A stretch of 53,077 bases of DNA from Methanomicrobiales archaeon (lineage in GTDB: Archaea > Halobacteriota > Methanomicrobia > Methanomicrobiales > JACTUA01), in NCBI GenBank assembly GCA_030019205.1, contig JASEFH010000019.1:1-53077 (forward strand). The letters are read 5' to 3'. This document shows positions 1 through 8,527 of this stretch, in pieces. The notes beneath the pieces were generated by a model. It ran no database searches. It worked only from the letters and a program-made list of their open reading frames with translations, and was not told the DNA's origin. The translations under genes were made by a program, and so were the position numbers. Numbering within the stretch: position 1 is the first letter of the stretch; each line of letters opens with the position of its first letter.

Positions 1-138
1 GCTGTTCAGGTAGTCGACTATCGTTGTGCCCAGCACGGCAGCGAGGGTCAGGAGCGCAATCGAGATCAGGAGGTACGTGGAGAAAGGACGCCTCTTTGCA
101 GCGGACGGTTGAGTATCCCCGCGAGCTGGACCGCTCAT
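1..138 (-). CDS. N-terminus of a membrane sensor protein (cut by window edge)
   Basis: The gene runs leftward and leaves the window, so only 46 residues are visible. The ATG at 136-138 follows a purine-rich AGGGAAGGGG ribosome site. The product begins with a polar, basic stretch (MSGPARGD, then AAKRR) and continues into one hydrophobic segment ([18 protein letters not shown]), which looks like an N-terminal signal anchor. A short hydrophilic start follows (TTIVDYLNS). This is the usual beginning of methanogen sensor kinases with an extracellular Cache domain. It lies directly downstream, same strand, of a decayed sensor kinase, so the two may be tandem paralogues. The rest of the protein, and hence the output domain, is not visible. 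Confidence 0.6.
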   Translation of the reverse strand, partial: MSGPARGDTQPSAAKRRPFSTYLLISIALLTLAAVLGTTIVDYLNS

Positions 139-154
139 CGCCCCTTCCCTGCTT

Positions 155-2254
155 GATGATCCACCCGGCGGAAAGAAAAACGTTGCGCCTTTATCCGTCT
201 CGGACTCTGCCCCGATGCGGTCGCCGTGCCGCTCGCGAATCCGCTTCACGGCGGCGGGACCGACGCCGGTTCCCTCGTACTCGCGGGGATCGACCCCCTG
301 GAAGGCCCTGAAGCGTTTTCCGGCTACTGCATATCGAACCCGATCCCGTTATCCCGGACGCAGCAGACGGTCCGCCCTTCCGCGGGAGGGGATCCGATCT
401 CGATCTGCGCGACTGTCCGGTTCCGTGTGAACTTCAGGGCGTTGTCGCTAAGATTCAGAAATGCCGGATCATGGGGGAGGATCTGCCTGTATTTCGGGAA
501 GACTGCCAAGGATTGCCTCGACTGTGCGGCTTTCCTGCTCCTGGCACAGGCTGGCCAGCGTCCCGGCGGCACTCGTCTCCATCGATACCGCCTGCCTGTG
601 GGCTCCCTGTCGTCCCATCCGTGCAAAATCGGGAAGCTTGGCGGGGAGATTTCGCCATCCCTTCGACATTCTCCCGAACCTTCCCCGGGCAGATCCGATC
701 GTCGGGGGCGATGGCCGGCGGCTCCTTTACCAGGAGGATCCGCTTGTAGCCGTCGATGGCCCGAAGGGGTGCGCGAAGATCGGGGGAGATGGGGTGGCCG
801 AAAGATTCCAGGTCGCTCACCGCCGATCCCACCTGTGTTGTCCGTGTCCTGTGGTTCACCCACCGCGTCTCGCCGCAACTTGTCCAGATCCGGAACTCAC
901 CCGCCGGCAACCGGTCATTTTCGAGCTGGCTCTGCTGGTCCAGAAACCGTGCGCGGTCTTCGGGATGGATGACGAACAGCACACCCCCTGCTTCAACAGC
1001 CCCTCATGGGGGATAGCCCGTTATGCGTTCGAGAGATCCCGTGATCCAACCGGGAACGGACCTGCCGTCGGGTCCCGCCTGCAACGCACAGGCATAGTCC
1101 GGGATGATGCCTGCGATGCTCCCATGCCGCTCCTCGCTTTTGGTGAGGCGTTCCCGGCTCTCCTCCAGATGCGGACGTGCGATCGAGCCTGCCGACCTTC
1201 GTATTGGCGCTCTCCTCGAGCTGGGCGAACTCGCGCCCCCGGTCGGCGGGATCTGGTGCTTATGGTCTCCCTGCGGGATGATCCCGGCATCCCGCACGAT
1301 CTCGGTGGCGGGGCGCGTGATCTATCGTGATATGACGATGGCACCCGCGGATCCCAGGATCGGTGCCAGGGATGACAATCGTGACATGCGAGAGGATCGA
1401 TTCGGGAAGGGATCTCTCCAGCGGTGCGGTGTTGTATGCGAGTTCGATGACCCGGGCGGTATCAGAGGCATGGTCGCCAAAGGGGGAGCCGATGGAGAGA
1501 TACTTGCTCTCCTTTCCAACCCCTCCGATCCCGACGTTCTTCTTCCGGGATATCCCCTCCTGTACGATGGCCGTTGTACTCCCATCCACGGCAGCGGCGG
1601 GATCGTCCATCAGTCTCCGCGGGTAGTCGAAAATCCGGATATCGACGAGACAGGGATTGTCGGCAGGGGTCTGGCCGAGCATCTCCCGTCCCCGAATCCT
1701 CGATCGTTCCTGCTCGAATACCGGTCCGGCAGGGCCGAACCCGAGGTTTTACGGGTGATCCGGTGTCGGCTGGCAGGCATCCTTGCGGAGGCGGCAGAGG
1801 TCTCCACACCCATTCCATCGGGAACAATCCCCCCTCAGGCGGATTCTTTCCAGGTATGTGTACGGGGAGGGGTACTGGCGGAAGGGCGGGCCCCGCCCGG
1901 GCTCGAAGGTGGCGAACTCGAGGATGCCGGAGGCGTTGATGATATACAGGTCCACCGTGCATGCGATTCCCGTCTGGCTACGATCGTCTCGTCGATCGGG
2001 GCCTTCACCTTCTCCGGGTCCGTCTTTGACGGGCCCCCTCCCCGACTTTTCATGCTCCTTCATGAAGGGGAGAAATCCCTGTTCCCTCCGGCGGTTGAGC
2101 GTCGCTCCGTAGGGCAGACAGGCGGAGTCGGTCGGGTGCACGGTATTGACGCCGGTACCCCCGTATGCGCCTCGAACAAGCGGCCCTCCGGCTCGGGGTG
2201 ACGCTGCGTCGTGATATAGTCGAGCAGCGTGATTCCCGCTGTCACCGCACGCAT
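155..2254 (-). pseudogene. decayed Cache-PAS sensor histidine kinase
   Basis: Pieces of one sensor kinase lie in order on the minus strand but in several frames. Around 1900-1955 there is a Cache-like piece (DLYIINASGILEF, then FEPG). Around 1460-1680 is a second sensor piece (DIRIFDYPRRLMDDP). Around 1010-1150 is a PAS piece (LTKSEERHGSIAGIIPDYA, ITGSLERITGY). Around 860-980 is a PAS tail with HPEDRARF. Near 760-790 is a phosphoacceptor helix reading ISPDLRAPLRAIDGY, where the usual His of SHDLRAPL is Pro. Around 330-430 are the ATPase N box (DNALKFTRNRT) and DNGIGFDMQ followed by a stop. Near 185-300 the last ATPase motif (EGTGVG, then ATFFF) sits in a third frame. Several frame changes, a stop and loss of the catalytic His together indicate a dead gene. 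Confidence 0.8.
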
Positions 2255-2480
2255 GAGGGTTAAGATGAATGGACGTTTTTATGGAGAACCCGGGGCTGCT
2301 GCCCGTGCTCCCCCGGCGGCCGGGGACGTTCGATGCGGGAGGGCGTCACTGTTCATTTTCATTCCGGTGCATTCACCACGATGTTTGCGCATCGCTTTCT
2401 CAGGTCGGGCAAGCCCTTGCCGTCCTTTCGTGCGATGCGTTCATGCGCGTCATCGTGGGGATCGTACCGAAAAAGGAGAG

Positions 2481-2514
2481 CTGCTTATAAACCTGAATGG
2501 TGTATGTTCGTATA
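2481..2514 (+). promoter_or_regulatory. TATA element for the HTH-PAS gene
   Basis: GCTTATAAAC at 2483-2492 is a good archaeal TATA box. Its centre is about 26 nt before the ATG at 2514, so the mRNA probably starts at the start codon (leaderless). This supports 2514 as the start rather than the open frame that extends upstream to 2229, whose extra residues resemble no domain. Confidence 0.55.
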
Positions 2515-4283
2515 TGCTCCTCCACCAGGACAGGATCGATACGATTAAAGGCATCCTGAAGAGGAATTCCAAAGGTCTGACAATATCCGAACTGTCGCAG
2601 AAGGTGAACCTGAACCGCAACTCGCTTGCGAAGTACCTGGAGATTCTGCTCGTCTCGGGACAGGTGGAGATGGAGTCGTTCGGCACGGCCAAGGTATACT
2701 ACCTCTCCCGCCGCGTGCCGCTCTCTGCCCTCCTCAAATTCTCAACGGACCTGATCGTCATGCTGGACGGCGATCTCAAGGTCGTGCAGGCGAACGACAA
2801 CTTTCTGTCGTTCTTCAGTCTGGCCCGGGAAGCGATTCTGGGGGAGGACTATTCGAAGCTGCCTCTCCTGTCGGATCTCCCCCTGCAGACTCTTGCCCGC
2901 GACCCGAACGCGGAGGGCGAGATCGTGCGGGAGATCTGCATCCCTCGGGGCGGCGAGGAGGTCTTCTTTCGGGCCAAGATGGTTCCGACCGTCTTCGACG
3001 ACGGGAGCAAAGGTGTCACTCTGATCGCGGAGAACATCACGCTCCGCAAACAGTACGAGGAGCAGCTGAAGGCGAGCGAGGCTCGGTACAGGGCAATCGT
3101 CGAAGATCAGACGGAACTCATCTGCCGCCGCCTGCCGGACGGGACGATCACATTCGTGAACGACGCCTACTGCCGCTACTTCGGTATGAGTGCGGAGAAT
3201 CTCGTGGGGCACAAGTTCTTTCCCGGCATGCCGCTTACGGATCTGGCGCACCGCACGGAGGCGCACAGGAAGATGTGCCCGGCGGAACCTGTCGTCACGT
3301 ACGAAGTGCGGCATCCGCGGCCCGGAGGCGAGGTGCGATGGCTGCAGTGGACTGATCGCGCTCTGTACGGCGAAGGGGGGATTCTCCTGGAGATCCAGTC
3401 AGTCGGTCGCGACGTGACCGAGCGCAGGCAGGCGGAGCAGGAGCTGCGGATCATGGAGACCGCCATTGCCTCCTCGATCGACGGGATTGCCATCTTCAGC
3501 CCCGATGCCGCCCTGACGTACGCGAACCGGGCGTTCCTGGACATATCCGGGTACGCCAGCGTCTCGGATATCGCCGGGAAACACTTCCGGGAGATCTACT
3601 CGCACGATCCGGGGCTGGTGGAGAGATTGCGCGAGATCGAGCAGGTCGTGGAGAGGGAGGGGAAATGGGTCGGGAGCATCGATACGATCGACGCAGAGGG
3701 TCGCCCCATGAACCTGCACCTCTCCGTCACCCGCGTGCAGGACAGAGAGAACAGAACCCTCTGCTACCTGGCATCCGTTGTGGATGTCACCGAGCAGAAG
3801 CATATGGAGGATGCGCTCCGGAGCACCTACGAGAAGCTGCAGGAGTCGATCGAGTTCATGTCCGATCCCACCTTCATCGTGGACCGCGAGAAACGGGTGG
3901 TCGCCTGGAACCACGCGATGGAGAGCCTCACCGGGATCGAACGGGAGAAAATTCTGGGGAGAACCGATTACCAGGCGGCTTTTCAGATTTTCGAGGGATC
4001 CCGCCCGATACTCGTGGATCTGCTCGATCTGCCGTCCGAGGAGATCGCCCGATCGTACCCCGATGTGCGCCGCTTCGGCGAGAGCATCTTCGTGGAGGCG
4101 TTTGTGCCCTCCCTGCATCACGGAAGAGGGGCCTACATCTGGGGCAAGGCCTCCCGCCTCACGGACAGCAACGGCAACTACATCGGGGCGATCGAGTCCA
4201 TCAGGGATATCTCGGACTGGAAGAGGGCGGAGGAGTCCCTGCGGCAGGTGTACGAGTCATCCCGATCGGCGCTGCCGCGCTGA
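2514..4283 (+). CDS. HTH-PAS multi-domain sensor/regulator
   Basis: 589 residues. The first ~65 residues form a winged helix (LTISELSQKVNLNRNSLAKYL, then an FGTAKVYYLS wing). About four PAS domains follow at roughly residues 70-185, 190-310, 312-430 and 440-560, with typical linkers (TLRKQYEEQLKASEARYRAIV; DVTERRQAEQELR; DVTEQKHMEDALR). There is no histidine kinase, GGDEF or other output domain, so DNA binding by the N-terminal helix is the likely output. The protein is probably a cytoplasmic one-component regulator, since no membrane segment is seen. The C-terminus stops shortly after a PAS linker (DWKRAEESLRQVYESS), which could mean loss of a further domain, although the frame is clean. Ligand and targets are unknown. 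Confidence 0.75.
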   Translation: MLLHQDRIDTIKGILKRNSKGLTISELSQKVNLNRNSLAKYLEILLVSGQVEMESFGTAKVYYLSRRVPLSALLKFSTDLIVMLDGDLKVVQANDNFLSFFSLAREAILGEDYSKLPLLSDLPLQTLARDPNAEGEIVREICIPRGGEEVFFRAKMVPTVFDDGSKGVTLIAENITLRKQYEEQLKASEARYRAIVEDQTELICRRLPDGTITFVNDAYCRYFGMSAENLVGHKFFPGMPLTDLAHRTEAHRKMCPAEPVVTYEVRHPRPGGEVRWLQWTDRALYGEGGILLEIQSVGRDVTERRQAEQELRIMETAIASSIDGIAIFSPDAALTYANRAFLDISGYASVSDIAGKHFREIYSHDPGLVERLREIEQVVEREGKWVGSIDTIDAEGRPMNLHLSVTRVQDRENRTLCYLASVVDVTEQKHMEDALRSTYEKLQESIEFMSDPTFIVDREKRVVAWNHAMESLTGIEREKILGRTDYQAAFQIFEGSRPILVDLLDLPSEEIARSYPDVRRFGESIFVEAFVPSLHHGRGAYIWGKASRLTDSNGNYIGAIESIRDISDWKRAEESLRQVYESSRSALPR

Positions 4284-4336
4284 TCCTGCCCGCCATTGCG
4301 GGATGGGGGAAGGAAAGAGTCGTCTCCCCCGCGGGA

Positions 4337-4813
4337 TCAGTCGATCGAGATCCGTTTCCCCTGCGCTTCCGCACGTTTCTGGAGGCGGACCTCCAGCACG
4401 CCGTTCTTGAAACTCGCCGATGCCCCCTGTTCGGTCACCGGCGAAGGCAGGGTGACCATTCTCGACATCGAGCCGAACGAGCGTTCGCGGAGGAAGTAGC
4501 CCTCCCGCTCCTCGTCCCGCTCTCCCCTCCGTTCCGTTTCGATCAGGAGGGTCTGCGGGTCCATGAGACGGATCGAAATGCCTTCCTTCTCCACGCCGGG
4601 GAGATCGGCGACCACCAGCACCTCGTTCTCGTGCTCGCGGACGTCGACCTGGAATTCAGGACCCCGCCATGCGGGGAACCCGCCCCATCTCGGCGAGGGG
4701 AGCATCCTCGGCCCTGCGCTGCTGAGCTCCTGGAAGCGGCGTTCCATGTCCGCCATCATCGCTTCGAACTCTCGCCAGACAGATTCAAAAGGTTCCCGTC
4801 TTCTCCATGCCAT
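4337..4813 (-). CDS. small heat shock protein, Hsp20/alpha-crystallin family
   Basis: 158 residues; an ATP-independent holdase that binds unfolding proteins in the cytoplasm. The N-terminal arm (MAWRRREPFESVWREFEAMM) is followed by an alpha-crystallin domain at about residues 55-150. That domain has the family signatures VVADLPGVEKEGI, an acidic loop (ERRGERDEEREGYFLRERSFG), and SASFKNGVLEVRLQK, matching the usual A-x-x-x-N-G-V-L. Start: the ATG at 4811-4813 follows GGAAGGTGA. A longer open frame to 4984 adds no recognisable sequence and would cross the promoter. The gene is single, with its own promoter and an inverted repeat at the predicted transcription start. Confidence 0.92.
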   Translation of the reverse strand: MAWRRREPFESVWREFEAMMADMERRFQELSSAGPRMLPSPRWGGFPAWRGPEFQVDVREHENEVLVVADLPGVEKEGISIRLMDPQTLLIETERRGERDEEREGYFLRERSFGSMSRMVTLPSPVTEQGASASFKNGVLEVRLQKRAEAQGKRISID

Positions 4814-4843
4814 GGGATTCACCTTCCATCCATCTCTCGCTAC

Positions 4844-4892
4844 TGCAGCGAATGCTGCATGGTGTCTTTTATGGTACTGGAATTTAATAAAC
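4844..4892 (-). promoter_or_regulatory. hsp20 promoter with inverted repeat at predicted +1
   Basis: On the minus strand TTTATTAAA (4882-4890) is a TATA box predicting transcription from about 4860. Exactly there lies TGCAGC-GAAT-GCTGCA (4844-4859), a perfect 6-bp inverted repeat with a 4-nt spacer. It could be a repressor operator blocking transcription start, as archaeal heat shock regulators do, or a hairpin at the 5' end of the mRNA. The leader then carries the ribosome site GGAAGGTGA. Confidence 0.5.
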
Positions 4893-5008
4893 CTGACGCG
4901 GGCACGACACCATTCCGCCGGCAGGCGGGGGCGTTCGAGCAGCACGACGCAGCGGGGCGGATGCGGCGCGGATGTCTCCGCCAACGGGGAACCGAAAAAA
5001 TGGAGTGA

Positions 5009-5179
5009 TTAGAATCTCGGCTTTCTGTGCTTGGGAAGGCATTCGCGACAGTATACGGGTCTGCCTTCGGTGGGCTTGAAAGGAACTTCACACTCTGCTC
5101 CGCAGTCAGAGCAGATCACTTTGTGCATCTCTCGCGGACCGAAACTTCTCGGGCCGCCAAAACTTCTACGACTTTCCAT
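5009..5179 (-). CDS. small zinc-binding protein, CxxC-x17-CxxC type
   Basis: 56 residues. After a Gly/Arg/Ser-rich tail (MESRRSFGGPRSFGP) comes MHKVICSDCGAECEVPF, then PVYCRECLPKH. The two CxxC pairs (C23/C26 and C44/C47) are separated by exactly 17 residues, the hallmark of the CxxC-x17-CxxC family found in methanogens and some bacteria. One zinc ion is expected to be bound by the four Cys. The function is unknown; nucleic-acid or protein binding is possible. An AT-rich stretch (GTATAGATAC near 5211-5220) could be its promoter. It stands alone between hsp20 and a long non-coding gap. Confidence 0.8.
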   Translation of the reverse strand: MESRRSFGGPRSFGPREMHKVICSDCGAECEVPFKPTEGRPVYCRECLPKHRKPRF

Positions 5180-5863
5180 TATATTCTCTCATGCAGATGT
5201 TGCACTGCCTGTATCTATACGGGAGCTGAGGTGATAAAGGTACCCTGCCGCGGGATGGATTCGGGGGGAGGGCACCGACACTCCCGCCCGCGGTGGAGCG
5301 CCCCGATGCGGGAGGGCTGCCGCATCCGTCCAGCGGAGCGCAGCGAACCGTGCGGCAGATGGGCGGCGGGAAGAGACGATCGAGGGATTGGGTGGAGGAG
5401 AATCCATGATCTCTTCTTCGACCCCCATTGCGGGGATAGGACTCCTTGAAAAATATCCTCGGGGTCCTGTGTTATTGCAGTCCGATAGTCCGCATCATCG
5501 TATTCGCACAGGCTGCGCGGGGCCCGTTCACCCTACCCCGAAGAAGTATTCTTCGGGGAGAACCGATGTCTGGCGCACTCCGCTCCCTCACAAATTCTCC
5601 CTGATCAGCTCCCGTACCGTCTCGGTTGCTCACATCGCCTTCTTCCGGCGAACGATCCCTTCTTCCCATGCGGATGATCCTCAAAATCCGTATCCGACTG
5701 GGGATGGACCGGATATTCCCGTTCGTGAGCAGGATTGGAATGACACCAATATCAGAGCGATTTTTGCATCGAGGTGCCCATTCATGGCAAATGCATCGAT
5801 AATTGTTATTCTGCATCGACTTCGTGCAGGAATTGTTCCATAAACCCGATCGATCATGCAGTA
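5180..5863. other. gene-free stretch with a strong palindrome
   Basis: I see no convincing gene here on either strand; the open frames are short and unlike known proteins. The one clear structure is a perfect inverted repeat at 5536-5558: CCCCGAAGAA, loop GTA, TTCTTCGGGG (10-bp arms). It could be a terminator, an operator, or part of an RNA. The right end (5700-5860) is more AT-rich than the surrounding genes. Confidence 0.4.
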
Positions 5864-5948
5864 TGCGAGGGAAGGGATTCGAACCCCTGAACTTCTTCAA
5901 GACTGGACCCTAAATCCAGCGCCTTTGACCTGGCTCGGCAACCCTCGC
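5864..5948 (-). tRNA. tRNA-Leu (anticodon UAG)
   Basis: 85 nt without encoded CCA. The acceptor stem GCGAGGG pairs with CCCTCGC, and the discriminator base is A. The D arm contains GCCGAGCCAGG, the anticodon loop reads TTTAGGG with anticodon TAG, and there is a long class II variable arm typical of tRNA-Leu. The T arm is AGGGGTTCGAATCCCTT. No intron is seen. It reads CUN-type leucine codons, chiefly CUA. A second tRNA-Leu with nearly the same D arm lies at 27560-27644. Confidence 0.95.
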
Positions 5949-6281
5949 CCTGAATATCGCATAATTGATCGACTCCTGATGAGTTATAGGTTGCTCCGTG
6001 AACGGCAGAACGCGGTACGATTTCGTGCGGTTCGCCCCGGGGCGGATGCCGGCAGTCTCCGTTTTCGCCGGGCCCCACCAGACGCTCGTCCAGGCAGCAG
6101 GGATCGCGTCCGCAGAAGCCCTGTTTGGGGTTTCTCGTTTGCGACAGGGGCATATTCGGTGTCAGAAGCAGAAGGCAGATCCTCGGCAGTGCGATGTATT
6201 AATTACTCAAGAGCGCAATATTCCGGTAACTGGAAACCTTAATCGCACCGCACAACAACCTCTACTGTCGGAGTTCCCTGA
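5949..6281 (+). promoter_or_regulatory. leader and promoter region of the eha-fwd operon
   Basis: No gene is visible in these 333 nt. The last part is AT-richer and holds candidate TATA elements for the hydrogenase operon: GTATTAATTAC near 6197-6207 and AACCTTAATCG near 6236-6246. The second would give a leader of about 10-15 nt. CGGAG near 6270 is the likely ribosome site for the first gene. Confidence 0.4.
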
Positions 6282-6770
6282 ATGCTGGATGTTGTGGCGC
6301 GAATTTTTATCGCGTCTGCCGTCTGCTGGCTCATTTTCGTTCCCATCGACATACTCTTCCGGCTGCCGGAGAAGGGCGGCGTGAGCGGGGCGACGGCGAT
6401 CGGGAGAGCGATCGAGCATGACGGCGGGGCGCTCGCCGGCGGCTACATGATGGGCAACATCGTCTCGTCACCGGACGCCTCCGCCGGAACCCTGCTGGCG
6501 TCCATCGGCGTCTATATCGCCGGCATCCCCGGCGGGCTCTTTGCCGCCCTCCTGGTCTACATCGGAAACCGCATCTGCCATGATCCCGGCTATGCCGGCA
6601 CCACGGGGGCGATCGCCGCCACCTTCGCCGTCTTCGGGTTCACCCAGATCGGGTTTCTGGCATCGGACTTCATCGCGGGGATGGTGATCGCCATCCTGAC
6701 CATCCAGGGCATCTCGCACGTGCATGCCAGCAGTATCCTGGCGCGTCTGTGGAGCGTGAGGCGCGGATGA
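6282..6770 (+). CDS. ehaB: energy-converting hydrogenase A subunit EhaB
   Basis: 162 residues, almost entirely membrane: an N-terminal hydrophobic helix (ARIFIASAVCWLIFVPIDI) and further segments around residues 70-95 and 110-145 (FAVFGFTQIGFLASDFIAG). As the first gene of the operon it matches the size and character of EhaB, an integral membrane subunit of the Eha hydrogenase that couples ion flow to ferredoxin reduction with H2. I see no separate EhaA upstream. The end overlaps the next gene by 4 nt (ATGA). The identification depends on gene order and on the diagnostic downstream subunits. Confidence 0.7.
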   Translation: MLDVVARIFIASAVCWLIFVPIDILFRLPEKGGVSGATAIGRAIEHDGGALAGGYMMGNIVSSPDASAGTLLASIGVYIAGIPGGLFAALLVYIGNRICHDPGYAGTTGAIAATFAVFGFTQIGFLASDFIAGMVIAILTIQGISHVHASSILARLWSVRRG

Positions 6771-7024
6771 TCCCCGCAGAACTGTCTCTCGCATTCTGTG
6801 CAGGCATCGCCCTCTTCTCGGCATTCCGCATCGTCCTGGAGAGGAGAACCCTTCGGAAACTCCCGTACCTGAACGTGCTCGGGTTTGCCATCGCGGGATC
6901 GGTTGCCCTGATCGTTCCCCACCCGCTCGCCATCGTCGCGGCGGCTGCCTACTTTGTCGGATCGACTCTCGAGTCCAATGCGATCGCGAGCGCTTACGCC
7001 GGAGGGATAGAGACGCGTGAATGA
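6767..7024 (+). CDS. ehaC: Eha hydrogenase membrane subunit EhaC
   Basis: 85 residues. The ATG overlaps the ehaB stop (ATGA); a GTG at 6749 in frame is less likely. There are three hydrophobic segments: MIPAELSLAFCAGIALFSAF, then LPYLNVLGFAIAGSVALIV, then LAIVAAAAYFVGSTLESNAIA. Size, membrane character and position between EhaB-like and EhaD-like genes fit EhaC. It is likely part of the ion-conducting membrane arm. No catalytic residues are expected or seen. Confidence 0.65.
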   Translation: MIPAELSLAFCAGIALFSAFRIVLERRTLRKLPYLNVLGFAIAGSVALIVPHPLAIVAAAAYFVGSTLESNAIASAYAGGIETRE

Positions 7025-7247
7025 GGGATTCGCTCTCGTCTTCGGCTTCGTCGCCATCCTGGGCGCCGTCGCCGCGATGATCCAGAAGGATCCGTTCGAC
7101 AAACTCGTATCGCTCGGCATCCTCGCAGGCGGCATCGTCCCCTTCATCGTGGATCGGGGCTACCTGGATGTCGCCATCGCGTATGCCCTCATCGTCCCGA
7201 TCGCGACCATCTTTATCCTGCTCGTGTGCCGGAGGGGATGCCCGTGA
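7017..7247 (+). CDS. ehaD: Eha hydrogenase membrane subunit EhaD
   Basis: 76 residues, with a GTG start overlapping ehaC by 8 nt. It is hydrophobic throughout: an N-terminal segment EGFALVFGFVAILGAVAAMI, a short amphipathic piece KDPFDKLVSLGILAGGIVPF, and a C-terminal segment VAIAYALIVPIATIFILLV. The KDPFDKLV-SLG motif resembles MnhB/MbhB-type small antiporter-related subunits. Position and size match EhaD. It is probably one of the small subunits of the membrane arm; translation is coupled to its neighbours by overlaps. Confidence 0.65.
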   Translation: MNEGFALVFGFVAILGAVAAMIQKDPFDKLVSLGILAGGIVPFIVDRGYLDVAIAYALIVPIATIFILLVCRRGCP

Positions 7248-7480
7248 CGGCGGAGTTTCTCCTGGGTCTCGTCATCCTCGGGATCGGGGTGCTCGCCGCC
7301 GTCTTCCCGCGGCCGAAGACCTACGTGAACCGGCTGATCAACCTGGAGATTCCGGCGTTCGGGCTCCTCCTCGTCATGCTCTCCTACGACGAGACCCTCG
7401 CCCTTCTCACCTTCATCGCGGTCACGGCCATCGCCACGTTCGTCCTCGTGCGTGTGATCGAGAGGAGGGAGGCGCCGTGA
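7238..7480 (+). CDS. ehaE: Eha hydrogenase membrane subunit EhaE
   Basis: 80 residues. I chose the ATG at 7238, which follows GGAGG at 7229-7233; a GTG at 7244 (GTGA overlap with the ehaD stop) is an alternative. It resembles an MnhC/NuoK-like small subunit: VTAEFLLGLVILGIGVLAAV, then TYVNRLINLEIPAFGLLLVML, then LALLTFIAVTAIATFVLVRVI. It overlaps both neighbours. The inferred role is in ion translocation within the membrane domain of the hydrogenase. Confidence 0.65.
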   Translation: MPVTAEFLLGLVILGIGVLAAVFPRPKTYVNRLINLEIPAFGLLLVMLSYDETLALLTFIAVTAIATFVLVRVIERREAP

Positions 7481-7926
7481 TCGTCCGCCGCATATCGGAG
7501 GCGATCTCCCGCCTGGAGAACCTGACCGCCGTCTACGCCCTCGTCGTCGTCGCGGTGACGATCGTCGGTCTCGTCACGCTCCCGCTCCTGGAGTACCGGG
7601 GGGACGCCCTCTACCCGAAGGCGATCGATCGGGGGAGCTCGCTCGATCCCTACGACCGCGGGGGCACCCCCTTCAATGCCACCGGGGTGAAGGCCCAGTA
7701 CATCGAGAACTCGCCCTATGCCGGCTATGTCACCGCCTACCTGACGCCCCTCTCGCTCTACATGGCGCAGAGCACGCTTCACATGGGGACGACGATCGTC
7801 TCCCACCCCGGGGGGATCATTGACGAGATCCTCTACAACACACGGGGCCTGGACACCGTCGTGGAGACGAGCATCCTCTTCGCGGCGTTCGCCATCGCAT
7901 CCTACATCTTCCGGAGGAGGGACTGA
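7477..7926 (+). CDS. ehaF: Eha hydrogenase subunit EhaF
   Basis: 149 residues, GTG start in a GTGA overlap with ehaE. An N-terminal membrane helix (AVYALVVVAVTIVGLVTLPLL) and a C-terminal one (VVETSILFAAFAIASYIF) flank a polar, probably extracellular loop of about 85 residues rich in Tyr, Asp and Pro (EYRGDALYPKAIDRGSS). The final segment resembles MbhE/MnhE-type or EhaF subunits. The longer upstream open frame is an overlap artefact. Assigned by length, topology and operon position. Confidence 0.65.
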   Translation: MIVRRISEAISRLENLTAVYALVVVAVTIVGLVTLPLLEYRGDALYPKAIDRGSSLDPYDRGGTPFNATGVKAQYIENSPYAGYVTAYLTPLSLYMAQSTLHMGTTIVSHPGGIIDEILYNTRGLDTVVETSILFAAFAIASYIFRRRD

Positions 7927-7927
7927 C

Positions 7928-8527
7928 ATGGCTGCGGAGTACTCCCTGGGCCTTCTCGTCGCGTTTCTGGGGATCGTGGCAGGATTCTCCGCCCTCGTCC
8001 GGGAGAGAGACGACCTCCACCGCATCCTGCTCACGGACCTCGCAGAGATCCTGGCGCTCGCGGTCATCGCCCTGATCGCGACGGACCTCGCAGAAGCCCT
8101 CATCCTGCCCGGACTGGTCGTGGGAATCTCCGAGCTGATGGCGGTCTCCGAGGTCTACATTCTGCGGGAAGGGCTGACGAGGCAGCCGGAGCAGCGGGTG
8201 CGGATCGAGGTGATGGAGAGCGCACCCCCCATCATCGCCGTCATCCTCGTCGGCTACGGGATCGTGCTCTCCGGGTTCTCGGGAGGAGCGGTCGCCGCTC
8301 TCGGAGTGATCTTCTACTTCCTGTGCCGCGGGCACCGCGAGCGGTTCCACGCGATCGAGGTGGCGAGCGGCTATGCCTGGGCGATCTGGATCCTCGCCTT
8401 CTTCGTCTTCATGCTCCTGCCCGCCTACTGGTTCTTCGCCGTGATGATCGCGGGAGGGGCGATCCTCCTCAAGGTGATGGCGAAGATGGCGCTCGTCGGG
8501 ACCATGCGGGGTGGATCGAATGTTTGA
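7928..8527 (+). CDS. ehaG: Eha hydrogenase membrane subunit EhaG
   Basis: 199 residues, ATG one base after the ehaF stop. About six hydrophobic segments (EYSLGLLVAFLGIVAGFSAL; DLAEILALAVIALIATDL; PPIIAVILVGYGIVLSGFSG; GYAWAIWILAFFVFMLLPAYW). Lengths and order agree with EhaG, an integral membrane subunit of the ion-translocating arm. The end overlaps the next gene by 8 nt. Function within the complex is inferred from context. Confidence 0.65.
   Translation: MAAEYSLGLLVAFLGIVAGFSALVRERDDLHRILLTDLAEILALAVIALIATDLAEALILPGLVVGISELMAVSEVYILREGLTRQPEQRVRIEVMESAPPIIAVILVGYGIVLSGFSGGAVAALGVIFYFLCRGHRERFHAIEVASGYAWAIWILAFFVFMLLPAYWFFAVMIAGGAILLKVMAKMALVGTMRGGSNV

Noticed and set aside
3665-5008. 447-residue plus-strand frame overlapping the HTH-PAS gene and hsp20
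   Set aside because: It crosses two well-supported genes in wrong frames and contains His/Arg/Gly-rich nonsense sequence.
5472-5900. 142-residue minus-strand frame next to tRNA-Leu
   Set aside because: Its start runs through the tRNA gene and the rest shows no family features or ribosome site.
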